In this document: in pieces, positions 9,420 to 18,429 of the stretch
How the letters are laid out: each line of letters begins with the position of its first letter
Position numbering within the stretch: position 1 is the first letter of the stretch
Origin: Cyanobacteria bacterium CG_2015-22_32_23
GTDB lineage: Bacteria; Cyanobacteriota; Cyanobacteriia; Cyanobacteriales; Cyanobacteriaceae
Direction of reading: 5' to 3'
DNA length: 64,000 bases
NCBI GenBank assembly: GCA_009993045.1
Contig: JAACUG010000074.1
Location: forward strand, 1-64,000
Notes under the pieces: model-generated
Databases searched by the model: none
What the model saw: the letters and a program-made list of their open reading frames with translations, nothing else
What the model was told of the DNA's origin: nothing
Made by a program: the position numbers and the translations under genes

Positions 9420-10349
9420 TTAAAATTGCCCTAATAATCTTACTTCAGGATGTAATAAGATTGACCATTTTTTCTCAACTTCTTCCTGCACATGATTAAT
9501 TAAAGTAAAAATATCTCTAGCGGTAGCATTATCAGAATTAATAATAAAATTAGCATGACGATGAGAAACCTGCGCCCCCCCAATTTGACAGCCTTTTAAG
9601 CCAATTTGCTCGATTAACCACCCTGCCGCCTTGGGATAAGGATTGCGGAAAACACTGCCACAGCTAGGCTTATCATAGGGTTGAGTATTTTTACGAATTC
9701 TAAAGTTATTAGTAGTAATTTTTAACATTTCTTCCCTTGCCATACCCGATTGTAAGGAGAAACTAGCTTTTAACACTAAGGCTTGTTTATTTTGTAACTT
9801 TGAAGAACGATAAGCATATTCTAAATCAGCCCTAGATAAAATCTCAATACTACCATCTCCATAGGCAACTACGGCATTAACTAAAATATCTCCTATACAG
9901 CCCTTATGAGCCCCAGCATTCATCACCACAGCTCCCCCAACGGTGCCGGGGATACCTACAGCCCAATCCAAGCCTTGCCACCCTTTTTTTGCGGCTTTCC
10001 ATGCTAGTTTAGGTAAAGAATATCCTGCCCCAACGGTTATAGTATTACTTTCTTCATCAATGCTATAGTCTTTGAAATGACGAGTGTTTAAAACTAAACC
10101 TGAAATACCAGTATCACTCACAAGTAAATTAGAACCAGCACCCAAACAAGTAAAGGGAATTTGTTGTTTTTCTATCCACTCAAAAATAGCTTGAATATCG
10201 TCCCATGTTTGTGGCTCAACATACCATTGAGCAATACCCCCCACTCGGTAAGAAGTATATTGAGATAAAGCTACGGAATGATGGATAAGGCATTCACTTC
10301 CTTTTAATGAGATAGGACTTTTTAAAGAGTCTGTTTGTATATTTTTCAT
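9420..10349 (-). CDS. murB: UDP-N-acetylenolpyruvoylglucosamine reductase MurB
   Basis: A 309-residue FAD enzyme that reduces UDP-GlcNAc-enolpyruvate to UDP-MurNAc with NADPH in peptidoglycan synthesis. Visible motifs are GAGSNLLVSD and GIPGTVGGAVVMNAGA for FAD and substrate binding, the catalytic Ser in SCGSVFRNP, and the C-terminal HPEVRLLG with the catalytic Glu. The ATG at 10349 is preceded by GGAGTG about 10 bases upstream, so I prefer it to a GTG 18 bp further up. It follows murC on the same strand, separated by a tandem repeat. Confidence 0.95.
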   Translation of the reverse strand: MKNIQTDSLKSPISLKGSECLIHHSVALSQYTSYRVGGIAQWYVEPQTWDDIQAIFEWIEKQQIPFTCLGAGSNLLVSDTGISGLVLNTRHFKDYSIDEESNTITVGAGYSLPKLAWKAAKKGWQGLDWAVGIPGTVGGAVVMNAGAHKGCIGDILVNAVVAYGDGSIEILSRADLEYAYRSSKLQNKQALVLKASFSLQSGMAREEMLKITTNNFRIRKNTQPYDKPSCGSVFRNPYPKAAGWLIEQIGLKGCQIGGAQVSHRHANFIINSDNATARDIFTLINHVQEEVEKKWSILLHPEVRLLGQF

Positions 10350-10405
10350 AACATTTTCACTCCACACAAATTAACCGAAAAGAAGAAGACTGTTGAGATA
10401 AAATA

Positions 10406-10460
10406 ACTTATTACTTATTACTTATTACTTATTACTTATTACTTATTACTTATTACTTAA
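10406..10460. repeat. Heptanucleotide repeat (TTACTTA) between murC and murB
   Basis: About seven head-to-tail copies of a 7-bp unit fill most of the 112-bp spacer between murC and murB. The region is transcribed as UAAGUAA repeats if the two genes share a message. Such arrays change in copy number readily by slippage. Confidence 0.9.
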
Positions 10461-10461
10461 T

Positions 10462-11910
10462 TTAGGCCGCTTGTGCTAAAGATTCATGATTGAGTTTTAG
10501 CAATTGAGGTATAATCTGATTGAGATTTCCTGCACCTAAAAACAAGGTTAAGTCTTGAGGTTGGATAAAGTCAGCCAAAAATGCTGTCATGGTAGATAAA
10601 TTATCATGATAATAGACTTTGGGATGATATTTTTTAACTGTTTGGGCAAGTTTTTCTCCGTCAATACCAGTAGTGTTAGTTTCTCCAGCACTATAAATAT
10701 TCGTCAAAATCACTACATCTGCTTGAGTAAAACATTGGGCGAATTCTTGTAAAAAAGTAGCTGTGCGACTGTAACGGTGAGGTTGAAAAATAGCCACTAA
10801 TCTTTTGGCTTGATATTGAGGTAATCTTGCCTTAGCTGCTTGTAATGTACAAAAAATTTCTCTAGGATGATGAGCATAATCATCAATTAATGTCGAACCT
10901 TGATAAGTTCCTTTGTACTCAAATCTTCTTTTTGCACCTTCAAATGTACTTAAGGCTTGAGCAATGATATTAAATTCTAAACCTAATTTACGTCCTAGGG
11001 CGATGGCGGCTAAAGCATTACTAATGTTATGATCTCCTGATAATAATAAGGATATATCACCTAATAAATGACCATTTTCCCAAATTTGTGCTTGACTTCC
11101 GTAGGGAGTATGGATGAGATTTTTAGCTATATAATTAGCGTTACTATCAGGGTTTAAACTATAAGTGAGAGTAGCCTTGATATTTTCTTTGATAACGGGG
11201 CAATCAACACAAGCAATAACAGTATTAGATTGAGCAGAAAATTCTTGAAAAATATTAATTAATTGTTCTAAAGATTCATAATGATCAGGATGATCCAATT
11301 CTATATTCGTAATAATACCAAATTCAGGATGATGTTTTACTAAAGATCCGTCAGACTCATCAGCTTCTGCTACTAGATAAGGACTTTTACCTAAACGAGC
11401 ATTACCTTCCCAAGCGGTAACTTCTCCTCCTATAATCACAGTAGGATCTAAACCGCATTCTAATAACATATAAGCAATTAAACTACTCGTGGTAGTTTTA
11501 CCGTGAGTTCCAGCAACGGCAATACTCTGATAATCTTTAATTAAAGCGGCTAATAAATCTGAGCGATGATAAATAGAATAACCTTTATTGACTGCCTCTT
11601 GGTACTCTTTATTGTTATCATGAATAGCCGTAGAACAGATGATCTGAGCTTGACAGTTATTACTTTCTGTGGTATCGTAAGCAAGGGAATCTACCTTAGA
11701 GTTAGTTATTTTGTGGAGATTTTCAGGGATTTGAGTAGTAAAAATTTGTGTGCCAACGGATTCTAAACGTTCCGTTATATGAGTAGTGCGGATGTCAGAT
11801 CCAGAAACGGGAAAGTCTCTTTTGGCTAAAATATAGGCTAATGCAGACATTCCAATACCACCAATGCCGATAAAATGAAACGGCTTTCCGCTTAAATCTA
11901 TTTCTTTCAT
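10462..11910 (-). CDS. murC: UDP-N-acetylmuramate--L-alanine ligase MurC
   Basis: 482 residues. MurC adds L-alanine to UDP-MurNAc using ATP in the cytoplasm. The N-terminal Rossmann motif FIGIGGIGMSALA, the ATP loop VAGTHGKTTTSSL, the central ELDHPDHY and the C-terminal IFQPHRYSRT all fit the family. The start at 11910 is decided by AAGGAG nine bases upstream; an alternative start 24 bp earlier lies before this ribosome site. It leads a murC-murB pair. The gap 11935-12169 upstream is AT-rich and should hold divergent promoters for murC and the TPR gene. Confidence 0.95.
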   Translation of the reverse strand: MKEIDLSGKPFHFIGIGGIGMSALAYILAKRDFPVSGSDIRTTHITERLESVGTQIFTTQIPENLHKITNSKVDSLAYDTTESNNCQAQIICSTAIHDNNKEYQEAVNKGYSIYHRSDLLAALIKDYQSIAVAGTHGKTTTSSLIAYMLLECGLDPTVIIGGEVTAWEGNARLGKSPYLVAEADESDGSLVKHHPEFGIITNIELDHPDHYESLEQLINIFQEFSAQSNTVIACVDCPVIKENIKATLTYSLNPDSNANYIAKNLIHTPYGSQAQIWENGHLLGDISLLLSGDHNISNALAAIALGRKLGLEFNIIAQALSTFEGAKRRFEYKGTYQGSTLIDDYAHHPREIFCTLQAAKARLPQYQAKRLVAIFQPHRYSRTATFLQEFAQCFTQADVVILTNIYSAGETNTTGIDGEKLAQTVKKYHPKVYYHDNLSTMTAFLADFIQPQDLTLFLGAGNLNQIIPQLLKLNHESLAQAA

Positions 11911-12169
11911 TTGTCTATTCTCCTTGCACACCAAATAAAGTAGTAATATAAATTTGTTTTAATGATATACTGATTTTTGTAAATCATACCAGCATTTTTC
12001 GTTTTATTATTTATTTCTCTAGGATTATAAATAAGTTTCTCATCAATGACTAATATTTACTTGATATAACATTAATAAATTTTTATCTAATGACGTATTT
12101 TTGATTAAAAAGTTCCTTTCTTTAATCAGAATACTTAGCATAGTTTTTTTATGGCAAATTGTAAACTTC

Positions 12170-12787
12170 ATGATTGATACCTTGATACTAGAAAGCGATT
12201 TAAGTAAATATGATAAAAGATTAAGAATATCTCCTTTTGATCCTAAAATGTATATTTGTAGAGGAATGATATACTTTAAACTAGGGCGATTGCTTGAATC
12301 ATTGCAAGATTTTAATAAAGCAGAAGAATTAAATCCCCAACTAACTCCTTATCTCTGGCAAAGAGGTATAACTTATTATTATTTAGGCAAATATAGTAAA
12401 GGTGCAAGACAATTTGAGTTAGATTTAAGTGTCAATTCTCAGGATGTAGAAGAAACTCTTTGGTACTATCTTTGTATCGCTCAATTAGAAAATTCCTTAA
12501 CAGCAATGGAATTATTATTTCCGATTAACCATGATTTGCCTTTATTTATGGGTGAGATATATCAACTTTTTGCTGGGAAATTATCTGTAGAAAACCTTTT
12601 ATATTCCCTTAAAACTCAAAATATTCGAGATTTATTTTATCTTAATCTTTATATTGGTTTATATTATGAAGCGCAAAAAGATTCCATAAACTCTTTTTTA
12701 TATATTAATCAGGCTATTAATTATAAAATTGACGATTATATGTGGTATCTTGCCTGTCTTCATAATCAATTGAGACGAAAGTATTAA
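12170..12787 (+). CDS. TPR-repeat protein of unknown function
   Basis: 205 residues from the ATG at 12170. A TTG at 12101 would add 23 mostly hydrophobic residues that could form a membrane anchor, so the start is uncertain. Two tetratricopeptide-like units are clear, RGMIYFKLGRLLESLQDFNKAEELNP and RGITYYYLGKYSKGARQFELDL; the rest is helical with repeated YLxLYIGLYYEA-like patterns. TPR domains mediate protein contacts; the partner is not visible. The gene converges with gltX and has no obvious operon partner. Confidence 0.65.
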   Translation: MIDTLILESDLSKYDKRLRISPFDPKMYICRGMIYFKLGRLLESLQDFNKAEELNPQLTPYLWQRGITYYYLGKYSKGARQFELDLSVNSQDVEETLWYYLCIAQLENSLTAMELLFPINHDLPLFMGEIYQLFAGKLSVENLLYSLKTQNIRDLFYLNLYIGLYYEAQKDSINSFLYINQAINYKIDDYMWYLACLHNQLRRKY

Positions 12788-12865
12788 TTCAAACCAGATA
12801 AAACCATAGAAAGGGAGAAGATTTTATTTTATCCTCCAATTCTACAAAGAAATTTTCAACAAATC

Positions 12866-14305
12866 TTAGTTATTAATGATTAATTTTAAACGAGTTTTAT
12901 CTATGGATTTTTGATTTAATAATAACCATGTTTGTACTAAGTCAGGTCCATGTAATTCTCCTGTTAAACCTACCCTTAAAGATCTCATTACTAAACCTTT
13001 TTTTACTTTTAAATCTTTAGTAATTTGTTTGATAATATCATTGGCTTCTGACAAAGTCAAATCAGATTTTATCCCCTTCATTACTGCTTCTAAAACCTCC
13101 TTAACCCCTTCTTGAGTAAGAAATTCTGTGGCTTCTGGGGAAGAAATAACACTACCCTTCAAAAATAAAGCCGCTTCTTTCACTCCATCGGTAAGACGAG
13201 TTAAACTAGGCGCAATTAAGGCAGTAAGTTGTAATAACCAATCCTTATCTGTATCAATATTAAATTGATAACCTGCTTCCTGCCAATAAGGAATTAATAA
13301 GGATAACAATTCTTCTGAAGATAATTTATGTAAATACTGACTATTTAACCAATCTAACTTATCCCAATCGAATTTTGCTCCAGCTTTATTCACTCTTTCT
13401 AAACTAAACTTCGTCGCAGCTTCAGACAGGGTAAATATTTCTTCCCCATCAGGAGAAGTCCACCCCAATAATGTCATATAATTAACTAATGCTGGGGCAA
13501 TAAATCCCATCTTCCGAAAATCATCAATAGAAGTTACGCCATCTCGTTTAGATAGTTTTTTACCTTCTGAGTTTAAAATTAATGGTGTATGAGCAAATTC
13601 AGGTACTTTTACCCCTAATGCTTGATATAATAATATTTGTTTAGCTGTATTAGCAATATGATCTTCTCCTCGAATCACATGACTAATATTCATCTCAATA
13701 TCATCCACCACTACTGCTAAATTATACAACGGTTGACCAAAGCGATCGCCATCATTTTCGGGGGTGCGTGCAATTACCATATCACCGCCTAAATCACTAC
13801 CTTGCCATGTAACGTTACCTCTAACTAAATCATGCCATACAATTTGTTCATGGTCATCAATTTTAAATCTAATAACAGGTTTTCTGCCTTCACTTTCAAA
13901 TTTAGCGATGTCTTCTAAAGATAGATGACGATGACGATTATCATAACGAGGTGCTTGATTATTAGCTTTTTGAGTTTCTCGCATGGCTTCTAATTCTTCA
14001 GAAGTACAATAACAAGGATAAGCTAAACCCTTATCAAGTAAAGTTTGGATAGCTTGACGGTAAAAATTTAATCTCTGAGTTTGAAAAAATGGCCCTTCAT
14101 CCCAATGCAACCCTAACCAACTCAATCCAGACTTAATATTATCAGTATATTCTGGTTTAGATCTCTCTAAATCTGTATCTTCAACTCTTAAAATAAATGT
14201 ACCTTGATGATGCCTTGCAAACAACCAATTAAATACTGCTGTACGCGCTGTGCCTATATGTAAGTTACCAGTAGGAGATGGTGCTATTCTAACTCTAACG
14301 GACAT
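12866..14305 (-). CDS. gltX: Glutamyl-tRNA synthetase
   Basis: 479 residues, class I synthetase that charges tRNA-Glu, which in cyanobacteria also feeds tetrapyrrole synthesis through glutamyl-tRNA reductase. The HIGH signature appears as [14 protein letters not shown] at residues 8-21 and the KMSKS loop as KLSKRDG. Length and order are normal for the bacterial discriminating type. ATG at 14305 gives the conserved [11 protein letters not shown] start. Single gene; it runs away from the tRNA-Arg gene that follows at 14500. Confidence 0.97.
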   Translation of the reverse strand: MSVRVRIAPSPTGNLHIGTARTAVFNWLFARHHQGTFILRVEDTDLERSKPEYTDNIKSGLSWLGLHWDEGPFFQTQRLNFYRQAIQTLLDKGLAYPCYCTSEELEAMRETQKANNQAPRYDNRHRHLSLEDIAKFESEGRKPVIRFKIDDHEQIVWHDLVRGNVTWQGSDLGGDMVIARTPENDGDRFGQPLYNLAVVVDDIEMNISHVIRGEDHIANTAKQILLYQALGVKVPEFAHTPLILNSEGKKLSKRDGVTSIDDFRKMGFIAPALVNYMTLLGWTSPDGEEIFTLSEAATKFSLERVNKAGAKFDWDKLDWLNSQYLHKLSSEELLSLLIPYWQEAGYQFNIDTDKDWLLQLTALIAPSLTRLTDGVKEAALFLKGSVISSPEATEFLTQEGVKEVLEAVMKGIKSDLTLSEANDIIKQITKDLKVKKGLVMRSLRVGLTGELHGPDLVQTWLLLNQKSIDKTRLKLIINN

Positions 14306-14499
14306 GATTAATTTGTATAATAATTTCTGTAACCTCTTATTTTATCTTACTTAACCATCAAATAATCTCATTACCCCATGAAAAAAACCAAAAAACATCT
14401 TAAGCATCAAGACTTCATTTCATGAAAAATTAATGTACTATTTTTTACTAAGACTTGCTAAACCAAAAGAAAACAAGTTATAATAATTAAGCGTGTTAT

Positions 14500-14573
14500 G
14501 GGTGCGTAGCTCAGATGGATAGAGCAACTGCCTTCTAAGCAGTCGGCCACAGGTTCGAGTCCTGTCGCACCCG
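14500..14573 (+). tRNA. tRNA-Arg (anticodon UCU)
   Basis: A full cloverleaf can be drawn. The acceptor stem GGGTGCG pairs with CGCACCC (14566-14572) and the discriminator is G. The anticodon stem ACTGC/GCAGT encloses loop CTTCTAA with anticodon TCT at 14534-14536, and the T arm contains GGTTCGAGTCC. The 3' half, from the anticodon loop on, is duplicated at 20655-20697, marking this gene as the insertion site of the element described next. Confidence 0.97.
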
Positions 14574-14574
14574 T
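14532..14574 (+). repeat. Attachment site copy inside tRNA-Arg (attL side)
   Basis: 43 bp identical to 20655-20697. The block begins at the first base of the anticodon loop and ends one base past the discriminator. The preceding base (C versus A) and following base (C versus T) differ, so the borders are sharp. Confidence 0.92.
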
Positions 14575-14635
14575 CTTTTAAAATCAATACTTCTAGCTTT
14601 TTTCTCTACTAATTGTATTTAACATATATAAAAAC

Positions 14636-14724
14636 TGGATCATCTCTGGATCATTTTTTCTAATATTTGTTGTGTTAGTATTTCTGTTTTTTATGAAAGT
14701 ATAAAGTGGATCATTTCTGGATCA
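14636..14724. promoter_or_regulatory. TGGATCA boxes, left end (two pairs)
   Basis: TGGATCA occurs at 14636-14642 and 14647-14653, and again at 14707-14713 and 14718-14724. Within each pair the start-to-start distance is exactly 11 bp, one helical turn. The same box with the same spacing lies next to the other attachment site. Proposed role: arm-type binding sites for the integrase N-terminal domain (inference). Confidence 0.65.
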
Positions 14725-14780
14725 GTTTTAAGACTCTTTTTTAACTGGTTATATTCATCTTTGTAACTAGATCTTCTTTA

Positions 14781-14832
14781 GATCTCTGTTGATCTTGTGG
14801 CCCTCTAAAGGACCGCAAGATCAACAGAGATC
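14781..14832. repeat. Long hairpin (24-bp stem, 4-base loop)
   Basis: Arms 14781-14804 and 14809-14832 pair with a perfect inner run of 17 bp, one G-U pair and one mismatch, and loop CTAA. The stem contains repeated GATC words. No T-run follows on either strand, so it is not a classic intrinsic terminator. Confidence 0.85.
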
Positions 14833-15198
14833 AAAAATAGAACCTAATTAACACGAAATTGACACTACAAAAACCGCAAACTTGTAGATAAACACAATAC
14901 AATTTTGTACACCTTTGTGAACAATTTAGATACGGTTAAAAGCTAACTAATTCAGTTATATGTTTATGTAGGCCCTTAAAGGCCGATATAAGCACAGGCA
15001 ATCAGAAACAAAAAAAGAGTTTGATAATGATTCTCAAAATAATCTGATAATAGTTTTTAATATTCAGTACAAATACAAACAGCTAAGGTCTGAGAATGTA
15101 CTGAACATTATGTTGATTATCAAAAAATTTACTTTAGCCTTGATTCTTGAGTAAAGTGCAACACTTTGCACCATAGAATATGAGGCTTTTTCTAATTT

Positions 15199-18100
15199 TT
15201 ATGAAGAAATTGCTAACTCATAAAGATTTACTAATTCTTTGTCCGATAAGTCAAAAACATTTTTATAAGATCGTTTTATCTGGTTTTCTATGAAAGAATG
15301 TTTTTCACTCATAGAAAAGAATCCTAAATGCTCTAAATACATATTAATTATTTCTATCATATTATTAAAGTCTTTTTCTTTTATATCTGACTCAAAAAAT
15401 TGAACATTATCAACTTCATTTTTTTCTTGACTCACTTTTTTTGATGTTGCCTCCCCTATTTTTGTAAAAGTATTGATTTTATTAGGGTTTTTGCCTCCCA
15501 TGTTGCCTCCCATGTTGCCTCCCTTTTGCCTCCCTTTTGCCTCCCATGTTGCCTCCCCTTTTTGATTTTTACTCTCATTTTTTGCCTCCCCTGACTCATT
15601 TTTTTGATTTTTACTTTCATTTTTTATAAAATCTGGTTCATAATTATTGTTTATATATTGAAAATCAGATTTATTGTTAAATATCAGATCAGTTTTAGAC
15701 TCAGATAAGTCATTTTGAGTTTGTGATGGATTGAAAATTGATTGATTTTTGAGATTAGGGGAGTCAAGATTAGTTGTTAGGGGAGTCAATAGGGGAGTCA
15801 AAGGGGAGTCAATAGGGGAGTCAACATGATTGCCCTCAAACTCTTTATTATCAATAGTTTTAGAATTTTTAGGGGAGTCAGGGGAGTCAAGATCAAATTT
15901 TATCCCAGATAAATATTTTTTTTGATGAATAGTTTTTTCTTTTACTTTTGGGAATAGCTCTAAAATTCTTGTTTTTAAATCTTTACTTAGTTTGACGACA
16001 GGATCTTTTTTGTCATCATCTAACCAAATATTTTTTACCTTTTCGTTTTTGGTTTCAAACTCTAAATAGCCATTATTAAAATACCATTGAATTAATTTGC
16101 TATATATATCGCTAATACTTAACCGATCTGATTCATCACCCGTGAAAATTAATCCTAAGTCATTAGAGAATCTTCTTAGATGATTATTTTCTTCAATGAC
16201 CTCATTAAAGTAACTTTCAGATTGTTGATAATTAATGCCGTTTTGGTAAACATCTCCAAAAGCATCAATCAATAAATTTAATAACGCTGGTGCAACATCA
16301 TTAACCAGAAAGTTTTTATCATGCTTAAATCTTGGATCTGCTTTTAATTCACCTTGTTTTGGGTTCATGGAATAGGTTTTAGTGAAGGGAATTAAGGTCA
16401 GTCGTGATTGAATAGCGAATTGATTACCTTTTAAATCAGGCTTATGGTTAGTATTGAACACAAATAAAGTATTTAACTTAACCTCAAAACCATCTTTTCC
16501 TTTACCTTCAATAAATAATGGATCACCCGTGATTGCTTGTTTAAGAGATTGAATTGAATCAATGTTAATTTCTTTATTTTCACTACTCCAATTAAGTTTA
16601 GGATTAGTGGCAAGTCGAGCTAAATTAAAACCTCTTGATTGTGAAAAATCATTGAGAGAACAGCTTGTTATGCCCTGTTCACCTAAAATTAAACTTATTA
16701 CTTCTCTTACGGTATCTTTTCCGTTGCTACCATCACCAATTAACAAAAGGGCTTTTATTCGGTCCCACATTTCCTTGATTGTTTTGAAACTTAAAATTGT
16801 ACTAAGAGTTTTAACAAATAAACTTTTATACGGTTCATCGATACATTCTAATAATTTATTTGCTGGTTCTTTATTTGCTTTTGGATCATAGTTAACCTGA
16901 CTTTGATAAGTAAAATAAACATCATGAGAGTATTTTCTTAATTCAAATTTTGGCTTATTATTTTCATCTTTTATTAATGCTAAGTAACCATTTTTTAAAG
17001 GTATCCCTTCACAATTAACCTGACTAGGTGAAACTCCAAATAAAGCGTTTACCCATTTAAAAACATTTTCTACACTTGTCGGATTAGCTTTACTTTTCTT
17101 ACCTTTTTCATCAATATAATTAGAACACCAATTAACAATCTGTTTTTTAATAATTACTGTTTCTTTTTCTTCATAGTAATTTCCATTATATTGATATAAA
17201 ACATTATTTAAACTGATCCAATTACCATTAAATAATTCATTAGTTGCAATATTGATCCAAGAATCATTGATGACATTTTCATTGTTTGTAGTATGCTCTT
17301 TAAAGTCTCTTTTTTCACTTGTAACAGTGACTTTACTAGATTGCGATTGATTTGATTTAAACAAATTTGACCATTGACTTTTATTGATTAATCCTAACTC
17401 TATTAATTGATAATAAATAGTACCTAACCCAAAATTACCATTAGTTGATTCAATAATTTGTGACCAATTATAATCATCATCTAAACCGATAATATCACCA
17501 ATATTTAAAGCAATATCTTCTCCATAAAGTTGTTTTATCGCTCCTAATAATTTTCTATAATTATCATAAGTATTACTACCTTTTTGATGAGGTTTTACGA
17601 CATCTTTGATAAAGCTAATAACCTGATAATCAGTAACTTGATGATTATTCATAACTTTTTTAACTTCTTTAGGGATACTGCGAGGGATAATATTTCTTAA
17701 ACTTTCATAAGAGTAAGTATGTAAACAACCGCTAAGAACTTTTGATTTTTTTCCTTGAATTAGATTACCGTTTTCATCTTTTGAGTAGTGAAAATAATCT
17801 GGTAATCTCATTAGTCTTGAAGGATCTTTTACTGCTGGGTCTGATCCGATATAATCAATTAAGTCTTTGATTAATTCTTGCCATTGTTCAATTGGTACGG
17901 GTTCATCAAATACCCAATAATGATGAATGCTTTTACCCCCCGTAAATAGTCGAATAGTTGGAAATGGTAAATTAAATTTAGCTAATATGGTTAATTGTTC
18001 ATCGTAAGATAGGTTGTCAAACTCACAAAATAAGGCTTTTGCGGTTTTAATATCTTTCTTAGAATTACCTTGACCATTAACAACGAAATATACACCATAA

Positions 18101-18261
18101 CCTGATTCTTGTTTAGGTATTTCAGTTATGGGATAAGTTAGAGTAATTTTTTTTGGCGGCTTCTCTTTATCTAAGGGAATAGTTCTAATGAAAACTTTTT
18201 CCCCTTCACCGTACCCAAGACACTCTAAAAAATCGTTAATTTGACTATTTTCTGGTAACAT
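15199..18261 (-). CDS. Primase-helicase, P4/D5-like replication protein
   Basis: 1020 residues. The N-terminal part looks like an archaeo-eukaryotic primase domain: acidic motif in FCEFDN (about residue 78) and the S-x-H motif in TGGKSIHHYW (about 106-115). The middle to C-terminal part is a D5-N region followed by a superfamily 3 helicase: Walker A GDGSNGKDT at about 509-517, then acidic NWSSENKE and sensor-like VFNTNHKP. Residues about 790-940 are low complexity with DSP, LTP, GEA and GGN repeats and overlie two DNA iteron clusters. It likely initiates and unwinds at the element's own origin. The function class is well supported; the origin is inferred. Confidence 0.85.
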   Translation of the reverse strand: MLPENSQINDFLECLGYGEGEKVFIRTIPLDKEKPPKKITLTYPITEIPKQESGYGVYFVVNGQGNSKKDIKTAKALFCEFDNLSYDEQLTILAKFNLPFPTIRLFTGGKSIHHYWVFDEPVPIEQWQELIKDLIDYIGSDPAVKDPSRLMRLPDYFHYSKDENGNLIQGKKSKVLSGCLHTYSYESLRNIIPRSIPKEVKKVMNNHQVTDYQVISFIKDVVKPHQKGSNTYDNYRKLLGAIKQLYGEDIALNIGDIIGLDDDYNWSQIIESTNGNFGLGTIYYQLIELGLINKSQWSNLFKSNQSQSSKVTVTSEKRDFKEHTTNNENVINDSWINIATNELFNGNWISLNNVLYQYNGNYYEEKETVIIKKQIVNWCSNYIDEKGKKSKANPTSVENVFKWVNALFGVSPSQVNCEGIPLKNGYLALIKDENNKPKFELRKYSHDVYFTYQSQVNYDPKANKEPANKLLECIDEPYKSLFVKTLSTILSFKTIKEMWDRIKALLLIGDGSNGKDTVREVISLILGEQGITSCSLNDFSQSRGFNLARLATNPKLNWSSENKEINIDSIQSLKQAITGDPLFIEGKGKDGFEVKLNTLFVFNTNHKPDLKGNQFAIQSRLTLIPFTKTYSMNPKQGELKADPRFKHDKNFLVNDVAPALLNLLIDAFGDVYQNGINYQQSESYFNEVIEENNHLRRFSNDLGLIFTGDESDRLSISDIYSKLIQWYFNNGYLEFETKNEKVKNIWLDDDKKDPVVKLSKDLKTRILELFPKVKEKTIHQKKYLSGIKFDLDSPDSPKNSKTIDNKEFEGNHVDSPIDSPLTPLLTPLTTNLDSPNLKNQSIFNPSQTQNDLSESKTDLIFNNKSDFQYINNNYEPDFIKNESKNQKNESGEAKNESKNQKGEATWEAKGRQKGGNMGGNMGGKNPNKINTFTKIGEATSKKVSQEKNEVDNVQFFESDIKEKDFNNMIEIINMYLEHLGFFSMSEKHSFIENQIKRSYKNVFDLSDKELVNLYELAISS
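15447..15590 (-). repeat. Iteron cluster A (GGGAGGCAA, 8 copies) inside the primase gene
   Basis: On the coding strand, GGGAGGCAA occurs at 15447-15455, 15491-15499, 15503-15511, 15515-15523, 15526-15534, 15537-15545, 15549-15557 and 15582-15590. Six central copies are spaced 11-12 bp. The 9-mer is read in all three frames: GEA/WEA, GRQ and GGN. Preservation of the DNA word irrespective of the encoded residues points to a DNA-level function. Confidence 0.85.
15758..15889 (+). repeat. Iteron cluster B (GGGGAGTCA, 7 copies) inside the primase gene
   Basis: Copies are at 15758-15766, 15780-15788, 15792-15800, 15803-15811, 15815-15823, 15872-15880 and 15881-15889. Four are spaced 11-12 bp. The word GGGAGTCAA differs from the cluster A word GGGAGGCAA by one base and lies in the opposite orientation. 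In the protein it appears as DSP in one frame and LTP in another. Confidence 0.85.
17315..17330. promoter_or_regulatory. Operator-like palindrome within the primase gene
   Basis: TCACTTGTAACAGTGA has arms TCACT and AGTGA six bases apart. It differs by one base from the reverse complement of the two sites upstream of the small-gene pair. It lies about 940 bp inside the primase coding region, so a role as a roadblock or auxiliary operator is only a guess. Confidence 0.45.
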
Positions 18262-18294
18262 AAGATTATCGTTAAATTTGACTATTTTTGATTG

Positions 18295-18355
18295 TTTTTA
18301 CTGCTAGTTACAGTAAAAAAAGGGTTTTTGGTAAGGTGTACCCTAAAAACACCTT
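18295..18355. promoter_or_regulatory. Two hairpins upstream of the primase gene
   Basis: TTTTTACTG (18295-18303) pairs with CAGTAAAAA (18311-18319) across 7 bases, and AAGGTGT (18333-18339) pairs with ACACCTT (18349-18355) across 9. They fill the 168-bp gap between the 113-residue gene and the primase start. The first contains GTTACAGTAA, close to half of the palindromic operator. Reading on the minus strand, the second hairpin is followed about 14 bases later by a T-run, so an attenuator between the small genes and the primase is possible. Confidence 0.5.
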
Positions 18356-18429
18356 TTATTGTTATTTTTAAGTTTATCCTTTCAGGTAATTACTGAAGGG
18401 ATTATTTTTATTATACTGTAGCAACACAT

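Larger units (their letters stand above)
14575..15198. other. Noncoding left end of the element, rich in inverted repeats
   Basis: 624 bp with no credible gene. It holds two pairs of TGGATCA boxes, a 24-bp hairpin, an inverted pair TTCAGTACA (15063-15071) / TGTACTGAA (15098-15106), a short GGCC-CTTAAA-GGCC hairpin near 14972, and GTGCAA/TTGCAC (15156-15171) close to the primase stop. The density of symmetrical sites suggests recombination, replication or packaging signals, or an untranslated RNA; none is proven. Confidence 0.6.

Noticed and set aside
14781-14832. Intrinsic terminator of the primase gene
   Set aside because: The hairpin is strong, but no T-run follows on the minus strand and it lies about 370 bp past the stop.
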